DNA of 54,753 bases, taken from an uncultured Clostridia bacterium (lineage in GTDB: Bacteria; Bacillota; Clostridia; Oscillospirales; Acutalibacteraceae). A program made the position numbers and the translations under genes. The stretch is from NCBI GenBank assembly GCA_937896885.1, contig CALBNX010000009.1, forward strand, positions 1-54,753, written 5' to 3'. Positions 9,697 through 19,081 of the stretch are shown here, one piece after another (the first letter of the stretch is position 1; the number at the start of each line of letters is the position of its first letter). The notes under the pieces were generated by a model that was not told where the DNA came from, ran no database searches, and worked only from the letters and a program-made list of their open reading frames with translations.

Positions 9697-11100
9697 TTAT
9701 TTTGAATATTTATCTTTGTTTGCAATGCGCCAACCGATTTTGTTGACTTGTTTTGCTCTTGCGATTCCAAGTGAATCTTCAGGCACATCGTCAGTGATTG
9801 TTGAGCCTGCAGCAGTATAAGCACCGTCACCGATTTCTACAGGAGCAATAAGATTTGTGTTACAACCGATAAAGCAGTCATCACCAATAACCGTGCGATG
9901 CTTGTTTCGTCCGTCATAGTTAACTGTAACTGTGCCACAACCAAAGTTTACGCGCTTGCCCACATCTGCGTCACCCACATAGGTGAGGTGAGAAACCTTT
10001 GTGCCTTCGTCAATTTTGGAGTTTTTAACTTCAACAAAGTTGCCAAGATGGACATTGTCGCCCACAACTGAATTAGGTCTTATATGCACAAAAGGACCAA
10101 TATCAGCACCACTTTTAACAGTTGACTGATAGCATTGAACATTGTTGAGTTTTGCGTTATCTTCAATAACACTATCGCTGATAATTGAGTTAGGACCAAT
10201 TACGCAATTCTTGCCGATTTTTGTGTTACCCTTGATGATTGTGTTAGGTAAAATCTGAGTATCAATACCGATTTCAACGCCGGGTTCAATAATAACGCCG
10301 TCAGCATAAGGAATATTGACACCTGCAGAAAGATGGAACTCGATTTCTTGCATTTTTGCATAGGTATTGAGTTCCATAAGTTGCAGTCTATTGTTTGCAC
10401 CTAAGATAATATCAGAGCGGGGTGCGAAGAATGTGTCTGCTTTTGCACCAAGTTCAATGAGGATTGAGACTGCGTCAACAAGGTTATAATGTCCGTTTGC
10501 TCTTGGGGGGAGTTGATTTAAAATCTCTCTAAGTTTTGATGCTTTAAACCAGAATGTACCTGATGAAATTTCATTTATTCTCTTAACATCACTGTCTGCG
10601 TCTTGTTCTTCAATAATGCCAACAAAATCCCTTGAAGTGTTACGAATAATTCGACCATATCCGAAAGGCTTGCCGACAATTGCGGTAATAACTGTAATAT
10701 CGTTATGTGATGCAAGGTGATGAGTGAATGCACCGTGAATTGTGTTAGCATCAAGGAATGGTGTGTCACCGTTAAGAATGAGCACGTGACCGTCTTCTTT
10801 TGCGATTTCTTCAATATATGGGAGTGCTTGCATAACAGCGTGAGCAGTACCAAGTGGAATTTCTTGCTCAACTGTATCAATTTTATTGTTGGGGAAATTC
10901 TTTGTGAGATAGTTTTTGATATAAGTGTCTTTCGCTGGAATAACTGTCACAATTTTTTTGATTCCTGAACTTATAACAGATGACGCAACACAACCAACAA
11001 GTGGTTTGCCCATAACTTCAGCCATAACTGATGGCATTCCTGATTTTAGAAGTGTGCCGGTAGCACCTGCCATAATAATTGCCAAGCCGTTTCTATTCAT
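9697..11100 (-). CDS. glmU: Bifunctional GlmU-type protein (UDP-GlcNAc pyrophosphorylase / GlcN-1-P acetyltransferase) with altered nucleotide loop
   Basis: 467 residues. The C-terminal left-handed beta-helix acetyltransferase is intact: IRPNSVVGDNVHLGNFVEVK, then VSHLTYVGDADVG, VNYDGRNKHRT and AAGSTITDDVP. The N-terminal nucleotidyltransferase keeps LNGDTPFL (metal Asp), GYGRIIR, NEISSGTFWF and GANNRLQL. Its signature loop is degenerate: canonical LAAGxGTRM...LPKV reads MAGATGTLL...MPSV, so the catalytic Arg and Lys of the family are Leu and Ser. The acetyltransferase half is probably active; pyrophosphorylase activity is uncertain. Start ATG 11100 follows GGGGGT. First gene of the minus-strand run; glmS lies elsewhere in the window. 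Confidence 0.93.
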   Translation of the reverse strand: MNRNGLAIIMAGATGTLLKSGMPSVMAEVMGKPLVGCVASSVISSGIKKIVTVIPAKDTYIKNYLTKNFPNNKIDTVEQEIPLGTAHAVMQALPYIEEIAKEDGHVLILNGDTPFLDANTIHGAFTHHLASHNDITVITAIVGKPFGYGRIIRNTSRDFVGIIEEQDADSDVKRINEISSGTFWFKASKLREILNQLPPRANGHYNLVDAVSILIELGAKADTFFAPRSDIILGANNRLQLMELNTYAKMQEIEFHLSAGVNIPYADGVIIEPGVEIGIDTQILPNTIIKGNTKIGKNCVIGPNSIISDSVIEDNAKLNNVQCYQSTVKSGADIGPFVHIRPNSVVGDNVHLGNFVEVKNSKIDEGTKVSHLTYVGDADVGKRVNFGCGTVTVNYDGRNKHRTVIGDDCFIGCNTNLIAPVEIGDGAYTAAGSTITDDVPEDSLGIARAKQVNKIGWRIANKDKYSK

Positions 11101-11192
11101 AAAAATATACCCCCAATATAAAGTATATATAATTATTTAAATATTATCATAAAACTAAAGGATTTTCAACACTTTTTTGACTGTGGGTTTCA

Positions 11193-11221
11193 TTGACAAA
11201 ACAAGGTTTCAATGATATATT
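11193..11221 (+). promoter_or_regulatory. Promoter for the GT2 gene
   Basis: TTGACA (11193-11198), 17-base spacer, TATATT (11216-11221). It overlaps an in-frame ATG at 11193 and so argues for the GTG start at 11256. Confidence 0.78.
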
Positions 11222-11255
11222 TAAAGAGTTATCAATATTTTGGAGGAAATTTTTA

Positions 11256-12185
11256 GTGCTTTCAGTAATTATTCCGTCATATAACGAAGAATTGAATATT
11301 GAACTTGCAGCAGAAACCGTTATAAATCTTCTTAAAAATGAGAACATTCCTTGCGAATTGATTTTTGTTGACGACGGCTCAAAAGATAAAACTTTTGAAA
11401 AAATCTGTGAGTGTGCTGAAAAGTATGATGTAGTCAAAGGTTTGACTTTTAGCAGAAATTTCGGCAAAGAAGCAGCAATTTATGCAGGTCTTCAAGAATC
11501 AAAGGGTGATTGCGCAGTTATTCTCGACTGTGATTTGCAATTCCCACCCGAAAAGATTATCGAGATGTATTCTCTTTGGCAAGAAGGTTTTGAAATCGTT
11601 GAAGGTGTGAAATCAGACCGTGGCAACGAGTCCATTTTCTATAAACTTTTTGCAAAGAGTTTTTATAAGCTTATGAGTTATTTTATTGGTGTTGATATGC
11701 AGTCAACATCTGATTTTAAACTCATTGACAGAAAAGTTATTGATACATTACTCGCTTTGCCTGAAAGAAACACTTTTTTTAGAGCGCTTTCATTCTGGTC
11801 AGGGTTTAAATCAATTCAAGTTGAATTCGAAGTCCGAGAGAGAAAAAATGGAAAGAGCAAATGGAGTCTTAAAGGACTTACAAAATATGCTATTTCAAAT
11901 GTAACATCATTTACAACTGCACCGTTGCAACTCATAACTGTATTCGGTAGCATCTTGCTCATTTTCTTAGCAGGTATGTCGGTGCAGACTCTTGTGCGAT
12001 TCCTTTTAGGGCAATCGGCAGAGGGCTTTACAACAGTAATTCTGCTCTTGCTTTTAATCGGCGGAAGTCTTATGATGGCTCTCGGAATAATCGGTTATTA
12101 TATTGCAAGAATTTATGAAGAAGTTAAGGGCAGACCAAGATATATAATTTCAAAAAAGACAAAAGAAGAAAAAGAAGATAAATAA
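11256..12185 (+). CDS. GT2 glycosyltransferase, GtrB/DPM1-like with two C-terminal TM helices
   Basis: 309 residues. N-terminal GT-A fold: SVIIPSYNEELN, the nucleotide motif VDDGSKD, and the metal motif DCDLQFPPEK. A helix-turn STSDFKLIDRKV and RKNGKSKW follow, then two hydrophobic helices near the C-terminus (about residues 225-290). This arrangement is typical of enzymes that move a sugar from a UDP donor to polyprenyl phosphate. The GTG start at 11256 has GGAGG 9 bases upstream; the upstream ATG at 11193 lies in the -35 box. Monocistronic, with its own promoter and terminator, divergent from glmU. Donor sugar unknown. Confidence 0.88.
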   Translation: MLSVIIPSYNEELNIELAAETVINLLKNENIPCELIFVDDGSKDKTFEKICECAEKYDVVKGLTFSRNFGKEAAIYAGLQESKGDCAVILDCDLQFPPEKIIEMYSLWQEGFEIVEGVKSDRGNESIFYKLFAKSFYKLMSYFIGVDMQSTSDFKLIDRKVIDTLLALPERNTFFRALSFWSGFKSIQVEFEVRERKNGKSKWSLKGLTKYAISNVTSFTTAPLQLITVFGSILLIFLAGMSVQTLVRFLLGQSAEGFTTVILLLLLIGGSLMMALGIIGYYIARIYEEVKGRPRYIISKKTKEEKEDK

Positions 12186-12190
12186 TAACA

Positions 12191-12218
12191 AAAAGCGGTG
12201 CGTTTGCATCGCTTTTTT
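12191..12218 (+). terminator. Intrinsic terminator after GT2
   Basis: AAAAGCGGTGC / GCATCGCTTTT hairpin with a GTTT loop, running into T6. Confidence 0.9.
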
Positions 12219-12230
12219 GCTTGCAATACC

Positions 12231-12259
12231 TTGAAATATAGACAAAAGAATGATATAAT
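12231..12259 (+). promoter_or_regulatory. Promoter for the recJ-relA-dtd-hemZ run
   Basis: TTGAAA (12231-12236), 17-base spacer, TATAAT (12254-12259) with an extended-10 TG (TGA before TATAAT). Confidence 0.82.
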
Positions 12260-12305
12260 TTTAATTTAGAAAAATATTGAAAAAATCACGAAAGGAGCGA
12301 GACTA

Positions 12306-14342
12306 ATGAGCCGTAAAAAATGGTTGACAGCGCATATTGATAAAGACTTGGCAGCACAGGTTGCCGAGAGTCATAGTCTTGACCCCTTTGTGTCTTTGAT
12401 TTTAGCATCCCGTGGCATTACTGACTATGAAGATGTCGAAGAATTTTTTGAACCTGATTTCTGCTTCTGTGACCCATATCTCATTACTGATATGGACAAA
12501 GCAGTTGAGCGAATTGAAAAGGCAATTGAAACTGGTGAAAGAATCTGTGTTTTTGGTGACTATGATGCCGATGGTGTCACATCAACAACACTTATGTATT
12601 CATATCTCTCATCCCGTGGTGCAGATGTAATGTATTATATCCCCGACAGAGTGTCAGAAGGCTATGGAATGAATTGTTCTGCTATCGAAAAGCTCTCTAA
12701 TCAGGGGGTTAAACTGATTGTTACTGTTGATAACGGAATTTCTGCAATTGAAGAAATAGATTATGCAAAAACACTTGGAATAGATTGTGTTGTAACAGAC
12801 CACCATAAAGTAGGGGATACTTTGCCAAATGCAGTCGCAATTGTTGACCCACACAGAGAAGATTGTAATCTTCATTTTAAGGATTGGGCAGGTGTTGGCG
12901 TTGCATTCAAAGTTGTCTGCGCGTTAGAAAAAGGTGACTATTCTGAAATATTGAACGATTATGCAGATATAATAGCAATAGGCACAGTTGCCGATGTTGT
13001 CGATTTGAAAGATGAAAACCGAGCAATCGTGAAATATGGTGTTACAAAAATCAACACAAATCCTTGCAACGGTGTTAACGCACTTCGTCAGATTGCTGGG
13101 GTCAGTGAAAAGCCACTTAACGCAGTTGGTGTAACCTATTCATTAGCGCCAAGAATTAACGCAGCAGGTCGAATTGAGTCTGCCGAAACAGCTCTTAAAC
13201 TTTTACTTTGTGACGATTTGAAAGTGGCTTTGGATATTGCAGAGCAAGTTGATATCTGTAATCGCAAACGTCACGATTTTGAAAATGAGATTATGGAAGC
13301 AGCCGTTACTCACATTGAGTCAAACGAGATGCTTAAACATTCAAAGGTAATCGTTGTTTGTGGCGAGGGTTGGCATCACGGTGTTATTGGTATCGTTGCC
13401 GCAAGAATTACTGAAAAATATGGCAAGCCTACAATTGTAATCACTTTTGATGGTGACGAGGGTACGGGCTCTGCTCGAAGCATTGATGGATTTTCGGTTT
13501 ATGATGCTATTAAATCTTGCGAAAATACGCTCACTCATTTTGGTGGTCACACAATGGCTGCAGGACTAGGCCTTAAGCGTGAAAATGTTGAAAAATTCTT
13601 TATTTCAATAAATGAATATGCAAAAACAATCGATGACGCAGTTCCAACACTTATGTTGGATTGCAAATTGAATCCTGCATATATCAACGCTTCACTTGTT
13701 GAGTCATTAGAAACACTTGAACCTTTTGGCGCAGGTAATCCACAACCACTTTTTGGAATATTTGGTGTGCGTCTGTCTTCTATTCAACCTGTTGGTGAAG
13801 GCAAGCATTTAAGACTTGGTTTCACTAAGGCAAACACACAGTTTACTGCAATGAAATTCGGTGCAACTCTCAATGACTTCCCATTCCGTGAGGGTGATAT
13901 TGTTGACCTTGCTGTGAGAATTGAAAAAAATGAGTTCCGTGGTGAAATAAAGGCGAGTGTGCAAATTCGTGACATCCGTTTTTCTGGTGTTGACGAAGAA
14001 AACCTTTTTAAGTCCGTGGGACTTTATGAAAAATACAAAAGACACGAAAAACTAAACCAACAAGAAGCAAAATTCTTAACACCAACAAGAGAATTTTTAC
14101 TTGGCGTATTTAACTTTTTAAAATCATATAATGTGTGGAGTTTTGATATTGAAACAATGCTTGTTCGTGCGAAATGTCCTACCCAGAAATATTGCACAAT
14201 GCAAGTGTCAGTTGATGTGCTTGTTGAATTGGGTCTTATCCGCAAAGAAAATGAAACATTGATTTTTGACGGCAACGGCAAAAAAGCCGACTTGTCAAGT
14301 TCAAAAATATTGAAAGAATTAAATGAAATGCAGGGGGTGTGA
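12306..14342 (+). CDS. recJ: Single-stranded-DNA-specific exonuclease RecJ
   Basis: 5'-3' ssDNA exonuclease in recombinational repair. 678 residues. DHH phosphoesterase motifs: FGDYDADGVTS near residue 85, VDNGISA, and VTDHHKVGDTLPNA near residue 163, followed by VDPHRED; the DHHA1 nucleic-acid domain has GEGWHHGVIGIVAARI and FGGHTMAAG. The OB-fold contributes the C-terminal part; the extra roughly 100-residue tail is common in Firmicutes RecJ. ATG 12306 follows AAAGGAG. Its TGA overlaps the ribosome-site region of relA, so the two are probably coupled. Confidence 0.97.
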   Translation: MSRKKWLTAHIDKDLAAQVAESHSLDPFVSLILASRGITDYEDVEEFFEPDFCFCDPYLITDMDKAVERIEKAIETGERICVFGDYDADGVTSTTLMYSYLSSRGADVMYYIPDRVSEGYGMNCSAIEKLSNQGVKLIVTVDNGISAIEEIDYAKTLGIDCVVTDHHKVGDTLPNAVAIVDPHREDCNLHFKDWAGVGVAFKVVCALEKGDYSEILNDYADIIAIGTVADVVDLKDENRAIVKYGVTKINTNPCNGVNALRQIAGVSEKPLNAVGVTYSLAPRINAAGRIESAETALKLLLCDDLKVALDIAEQVDICNRKRHDFENEIMEAAVTHIESNEMLKHSKVIVVCGEGWHHGVIGIVAARITEKYGKPTIVITFDGDEGTGSARSIDGFSVYDAIKSCENTLTHFGGHTMAAGLGLKRENVEKFFISINEYAKTIDDAVPTLMLDCKLNPAYINASLVESLETLEPFGAGNPQPLFGIFGVRLSSIQPVGEGKHLRLGFTKANTQFTAMKFGATLNDFPFREGDIVDLAVRIEKNEFRGEIKASVQIRDIRFSGVDEENLFKSVGLYEKYKRHEKLNQQEAKFLTPTREFLLGVFNFLKSYNVWSFDIETMLVRAKCPTQKYCTMQVSVDVLVELGLIRKENETLIFDGNGKKADLSSSKILKELNEMQGV

Positions 14343-14344
14343 AT

Positions 14345-16531
14345 ATGGCAACTGATGTGAACAAGATTTATAGTGACTTGCGTGAAAAAATAGCGTCAAT
14401 TCATAATAAAGATGAACTTGTAGTCATTGATAAGGCATTCAAAATAGCAAATGAATATCATGGTGAGCAACTTCGTCGTTCAGGTGAGCCATATATTATT
14501 CATCCTTTGGCAGTTTGCAATATTCTTGTGGATTTGGGAATGGATTGGCAATCTCTCGTTGCAGCACTCTTGCACGATGTTGTTGAAGATACCAGTTACA
14601 CAATTGAGCAACTTACAGAAGACTTTGGTGAAGAAGTTGCAACTTTGGTTGACGGTGTTACAAAGCTCGGTAAAGTTCATATTAATTCATACGAGTCAAA
14701 AGAAGAGCAACAAGCTGAAAATGTTCGCAAAATGCTTCTCGCAATGTCAAAAGACATTCGTGTTATCATTGTAAAACTTGCTGACCGTCTTCATAATATG
14801 AGAACTCTTGAATATCTCGGTGAGCAGAAACAAAGGGATAAAGCACTTGAAACTCTTGAAATTTTTGCACCGATTTCTCACAGACTCGGTATCCGTTCAG
14901 TTAAAGAAGAATTAGAAGACAGAGCAATCCGTTTTCTTGACCCTGTTGCATATAAATCCATTGAAGACAGAATAAATGACCCTGACAAAACAGGCGAACA
15001 CTTTCTTAACGATACAAAAGAAGAAATAGCCGAAAGAATAAAAGAAATTGTGCCAAACGCAAAAATTAGCGGAAGAATCAAATCTGTTCACGGCATTTAT
15101 AGAAAAATGTATATGCAGGGCAAACAGTTTGACGCGATTTATGATATCTATGCAGTCAGAATTATCGTTGACAGTGTTATAGATTGCTATAACTGTCTTG
15201 GTATAATCCATGATATGTATAAGCCATTGCCAGGCAGATTTAAAGACTATATTTCAACACCGAAACCTAATATGTACCAGTCACTTCATACAACAGTCAT
15301 CGGTCGAAAAGCAGTTCCTTTTGAAGTTCAGATAAGAACTTGGGATATGCACAAAACTGCAGAATATGGTATCGCAGCTCACTGGAAATATAAACTTGGT
15401 GTTTCAGGTGGTAAAAAGAGCTTTGACGAAAGACTTCAATGGATTCGAGAAGTACTTGAATCACAACAAGAGTCAGGTAATGCACGAGAAATCGTGTCAT
15501 CAATCAAAACCGACCTTATCCCTGACGAAGTATTTGTTTATACACCAAAAGGCGATGTTATCAATATTCCGCAGGGCTCAACTGTAATCGACTTTGCCTA
15601 TGCAATTCACTCTGCCGTTGGCCACAGAATGACGGGCGCAAAGGTTGATGGTAGAATTGTACCTTTAGAATATGAAGTAAAAACAGGTGAAATTGTTGAA
15701 ATTCTCACCACATCTCAACAGGGTAAGGGACCAAGCCGTGACTGGCTTCAGATTGCAAAATCCAGTCAGGCAAGAAGCAAAATCCGTGCTTGGTTTAAGA
15801 AAGAAAAACGCGAAGAAAATATCATAGAAGGTAAAGCAGAAGTTGAGCGTGAATTCAGACGCAACTATATCCGTCTTGACGAAGAAGATTATAACAAGTT
15901 TATCAAAAAACTTGCCGAGCGTCAGAAGATGGATAATGTTGACGATTTCTATGCTGCCTTGGGTTATGGCGGAATTTCAATTATTAGAATGATGCCATAT
16001 ATTAAAGACGAATATCAAAAGAATTATGATAAGAGCCGTCAAGAAATTAAAGTTGCACCTATTAAGAATAACAACAAGAAAAAAGATGACGGCGTTACAG
16101 TTGAGGGTATTGACAACTGTCTTATCAAATTCTCACAATGCTGTAATCCACTTCCCGGTGACCAGATTATCGGTTTCATAACTCGTGGCCACGGTGTTTC
16201 AATTCATAAACGCGATTGTACCAATGTGCCAAAAGACATTTCAAATTGTGCCGAGCCTGCCCGTTGGGTTAACGCATATTGGAATAAGAATGTGAAAGAA
16301 GACTATAAGGCGACACTTCAACTCACTTGCCTTTCTCGTATCGGTCTTATGGCAGAGGTTGCAATGCAGGTTGCAAATATGCGTGTTAATATTACAAACA
16401 TTAGCACCCACGATATGAAAGACGGAAGAACAATTATTGAACTTACCGTCAATGTTGCAAGTATTGAACATCTTAAAAATCTTATCGCAAAAATTGACAA
16501 AATTGATGGTATTCTTAGTGTAGAAAGATAA
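14345..16531 (+). CDS. relA: Bifunctional (p)ppGpp synthetase/hydrolase (Rel)
   Basis: 728 residues. HD hydrolase domain with AALLHDVVEDT (about residue 75) and RLHNMRT; synthetase domain with SGRIKSVHGIYRKM, YDIYAVRII and KPNMYQSLHTT; the RFKD motif is the R-x-K-D form of bifunctional Rel, not the E-x-D-D of monofunctional RelA. A TGS domain (DEVFVYTPKGDVINIPQG) and a C-terminal ACT domain complete the long-Rel layout. ATG 14345 has AGGGGGT 6 bases upstream; a GTG at 14339 overlaps the recJ stop and is less likely. The recJ-rel-dtd order is conserved in Firmicutes. Confidence 0.97.
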   Translation: MATDVNKIYSDLREKIASIHNKDELVVIDKAFKIANEYHGEQLRRSGEPYIIHPLAVCNILVDLGMDWQSLVAALLHDVVEDTSYTIEQLTEDFGEEVATLVDGVTKLGKVHINSYESKEEQQAENVRKMLLAMSKDIRVIIVKLADRLHNMRTLEYLGEQKQRDKALETLEIFAPISHRLGIRSVKEELEDRAIRFLDPVAYKSIEDRINDPDKTGEHFLNDTKEEIAERIKEIVPNAKISGRIKSVHGIYRKMYMQGKQFDAIYDIYAVRIIVDSVIDCYNCLGIIHDMYKPLPGRFKDYISTPKPNMYQSLHTTVIGRKAVPFEVQIRTWDMHKTAEYGIAAHWKYKLGVSGGKKSFDERLQWIREVLESQQESGNAREIVSSIKTDLIPDEVFVYTPKGDVINIPQGSTVIDFAYAIHSAVGHRMTGAKVDGRIVPLEYEVKTGEIVEILTTSQQGKGPSRDWLQIAKSSQARSKIRAWFKKEKREENIIEGKAEVEREFRRNYIRLDEEDYNKFIKKLAERQKMDNVDDFYAALGYGGISIIRMMPYIKDEYQKNYDKSRQEIKVAPIKNNNKKKDDGVTVEGIDNCLIKFSQCCNPLPGDQIIGFITRGHGVSIHKRDCTNVPKDISNCAEPARWVNAYWNKNVKEDYKATLQLTCLSRIGLMAEVAMQVANMRVNITNISTHDMKDGRTIIELTVNVASIEHLKNLIAKIDKIDGILSVER

Positions 16532-16541
16532 AGGATAAATT

Positions 16542-17000
16542 ATGAAAGCAGTAATTCAAAGAGTATCAAGAGCAAGCGTAACCGTAGATGGTAAGCTTGT
16601 TTCACAAATTAAAAAAGGATATATGATTTTGTTGGGTGTGATGGATGATGACACTCTTGAAGATGCCGAAATCCTTGCAAAGAAAACTAGTACTTTGCGT
16701 GTTTTTGAAGACGACGAGGGCAAAATGAATTTAGACATCAAGCAAGTTGACGGTGAAATTCTTGCAATTTCTCAATTCACCCTTTGTGCAGATGTGAAAA
16801 AGGGTAACAGACCATCATTTATCCGCTCTGCACCACCCGTTGAGGCAAACGAGCTTTATGAATATTTCTGTGAACAACTTTTAGCAAATGGTGTGAAAAA
16901 TGTTTATAAAGGTGTTTTCGGTGCAGATATGAAAGTGGATTTGTTAAACGATGGTCCTGTGACAATCCTTTATGATTCAGAAATGTGGAGAAAGAGATAA
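16542..17000 (+). CDS. dtd: D-aminoacyl-tRNA deacylase
   Basis: Hydrolyses D-aminoacyl-tRNAs (and Gly-tRNA-Ala) to keep D-residues out of proteins. 152 residues, family length. Signatures: start MKAVIQRVSRASVTVDG, the catalytic SQFTLCADVKKGNRPSF and the Gly-Pro motif in NDGPVTI. Ribosome site AAAGGA before the ATG. It lies 10 bases after rel and one base before the MBL gene. Confidence 0.97.
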   Translation: MKAVIQRVSRASVTVDGKLVSQIKKGYMILLGVMDDDTLEDAEILAKKTSTLRVFEDDEGKMNLDIKQVDGEILAISQFTLCADVKKGNRPSFIRSAPPVEANELYEYFCEQLLANGVKNVYKGVFGADMKVDLLNDGPVTILYDSEMWRKR

Positions 17001-17001
17001 A

Positions 17002-17637
17002 ATGATTTCAGTAAAATTACATTTAGCTATTGATAGCGATAATTTCGCAACAAACACATATATCGTCACCGACGAAGAAACGGGTGAGACAGCGGTCATT
17101 GACCCATCTTTGAGTGAAGATAGTTTAATTGAAAAAATCAAAGATAAGAATGTTAAATATATTCTCATCACTCATGGCCATTATGACCATATCGGTGGCG
17201 CAAATCTTGTTAAAGAGAAAACTGGCGCAAAGATTGTTGTTCATAAAGAAGACCAAGAAATGCTTCTTGACAGCAAAAAGAATTATGGTGAAAACACCGA
17301 GCCTGTGTATGCTGATATTTTAGTGGAAGATGGAGCAGAAATAATGCTCGGTAATACTGAAATCAAGGTTATGCACACACCGGGGCACACAAAGGGTGGC
17401 GTTTGCTATATCTTCGAAGACGACAGAACAATTTTTTCAGGGGATACCTTATTCCGTCTCACAGCAGGAAGAACAGACCTTTATGGTGGCAATGCGAGAA
17501 CAGAGCTTATGTCACTTGCAAAAATCGGTGAGCTAGAAGGGGATTATAAGGTTTATCCCGGTCACGATAATTCAACTACCCTTGACTTTGAAAGACAATA
17601 TAACCGCTATATGCGAACACGATTCAGAAGAAAATGA
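17002..17637 (+). CDS. MBL-fold metallo-hydrolase (glyoxalase II-like)
   Basis: 211 residues. The metallo-beta-lactamase metal motif THGHYDHIGG is near residue 57, the second His is in HTPGHTKGG, the bridging Asp in FSGDTLF, and the last His in YPGHDNST. This is the YqgX/YcbL-like short glyoxalase II group; the substrate might be a glutathione- or bacillithiol-type thioester, but that is not shown. An upstream in-frame ATG (16972) lies inside dtd; ATG 17002, one base after the dtd stop and downstream of GGAGAAAGAG, is preferred. The stop overlaps the hemZ ATG. Confidence 0.92.
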   Translation: MISVKLHLAIDSDNFATNTYIVTDEETGETAVIDPSLSEDSLIEKIKDKNVKYILITHGHYDHIGGANLVKEKTGAKIVVHKEDQEMLLDSKKNYGENTEPVYADILVEDGAEIMLGNTEIKVMHTPGHTKGGVCYIFEDDRTIFSGDTLFRLTAGRTDLYGGNARTELMSLAKIGELEGDYKVYPGHDNSTTLDFERQYNRYMRTRFRRK

Positions 17638-19070
17638 AACTTTTAGTTATAAATCATAAATTCCATTATGAAATGGAAAAGCTCGTCCGTATTTTTATGC
17701 CCGATGTTAAAATTCAGGTTATTCGTAACGAGAAAACAGACGATTTCGATTTGCTTACAGAGATAAGCGATGAGATAATTGTCACAATAAAAACTGAAGA
17801 TTTCTGCAAAACTCTCAAAGCTCCACTTTGTGAAGACAATGAAATGCAAATGGGCAGAATGGTATATGCACTTATGGGCGAATATACAGGGTTTGAGCCA
17901 AAATGGGGAGTGCTCACAGGGGTGCGCCCATCAAAACTGCTTATTAATACTGAAAAGAAAATGGGCAGAGAGAAAACAGAAGAATATTTTAAAAACGAGT
18001 TGTTAGTCAAAAAAGATAAGTTTAATTTGGCAAGAACAGTTGCCGATTATGAAGAAAGAATAATTTCTACATCAAAAGACAATTCGTTCAGTTTATATGT
18101 GTCAATTCCATTTTGTCCGTCCAGATGTAGTTATTGCTCATTCGTTTCTCATTCAATAGAGAACGACAAAGCGAGAAATCTCTTGCCACAATATGTTGAA
18201 AAACTTACAAAAGAGTTAGAAATAACGGGCAAAATCGCAAAGGATATTGGACTTAACCTTGAAAGTATCTATATCGGTGGTGGCACACCAACAACACTCT
18301 CTGCCCAGCAAATAGATACAGTAATCGGTGCAATAGATAAACATTTCGATTTATTCAGTTGTCGTGAATTCACAGTTGAAGCAGGGCGTCCTGACACCAT
18401 CACCGAAGAAAAACTTTGTGTGATAAAAAACAGCCCCGTTAACAGAATGAGCATCAATCCACAGACATTTAATAATAGCGTATTAGAAGCGGTTGGCAGA
18501 CGACACAGTGCAGAAGATACCATAAAGATTTTTGAATTAGCTCGAAAATTAGGTATCAATAATATCAATATGGACTTGATTGCAGGTCTTCCAACTGACA
18601 CCGTGCAAGGATTTTGCTATTCACTTGATACTGCAATGAGCCTTGACCCCGAGAATATCACCGTGCACACTCTTGCGGTGAAACGCTCATCAACAATCGG
18701 TCAGAATACACCGAAAATTGCAACAGAAAATGCAAATAACGCATCAAAAATGCTTGATTATACCTATGAAAAGTTGAATGGTGTTTATCACCCATACTAT
18801 ATGTATCGCCAGTCAAAATCTGCAGGTGCATTAGAGAATGTTGGTTGGAGCAAAGACGATTTTGAATGTATCTATAATATATTTATGATGGAAGAATGTC
18901 ACACCATTTTGTCCTGTGGCGGTGGCGCGGTGACAAAACTTAAAGCACCAAAAGGGGACGAAATTGAGCGAATTTTCAATTTTAAATACCCATTTGAATA
19001 TATTTCAGGTTTCGACCAGTTAGTTGAAAGAAAGAATAGAATAAGCGAATTTTACATTACATATCCTTAA
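17634..19070 (+). CDS. hemZ: HemZ-type radical SAM protein (coproporphyrinogen dehydrogenase-like)
   Basis: 478 residues. Radical SAM cluster motif CPSRCSYC near residue 161, GGGTPTTLS next to the SAM site, and the HemW/HemN-like NPQTFNNSVLEAVGR. The long N-terminal region before the cluster (about 150 residues) is typical of HemZ rather than HemN/HemW. The family annotation is oxygen-independent coproporphyrinogen III dehydrogenase; true activity in heme-poor Clostridia is uncertain. ATGA overlap with the MBL gene indicates coupling. Confidence 0.9.
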   Translation: MKLLVINHKFHYEMEKLVRIFMPDVKIQVIRNEKTDDFDLLTEISDEIIVTIKTEDFCKTLKAPLCEDNEMQMGRMVYALMGEYTGFEPKWGVLTGVRPSKLLINTEKKMGREKTEEYFKNELLVKKDKFNLARTVADYEERIISTSKDNSFSLYVSIPFCPSRCSYCSFVSHSIENDKARNLLPQYVEKLTKELEITGKIAKDIGLNLESIYIGGGTPTTLSAQQIDTVIGAIDKHFDLFSCREFTVEAGRPDTITEEKLCVIKNSPVNRMSINPQTFNNSVLEAVGRRHSAEDTIKIFELARKLGINNINMDLIAGLPTDTVQGFCYSLDTAMSLDPENITVHTLAVKRSSTIGQNTPKIATENANNASKMLDYTYEKLNGVYHPYYMYRQSKSAGALENVGWSKDDFECIYNIFMMEECHTILSCGGGAVTKLKAPKGDEIERIFNFKYPFEYISGFDQLVERKNRISEFYITYP

Positions 19071-19081
19071 GGAGTGGTAAA

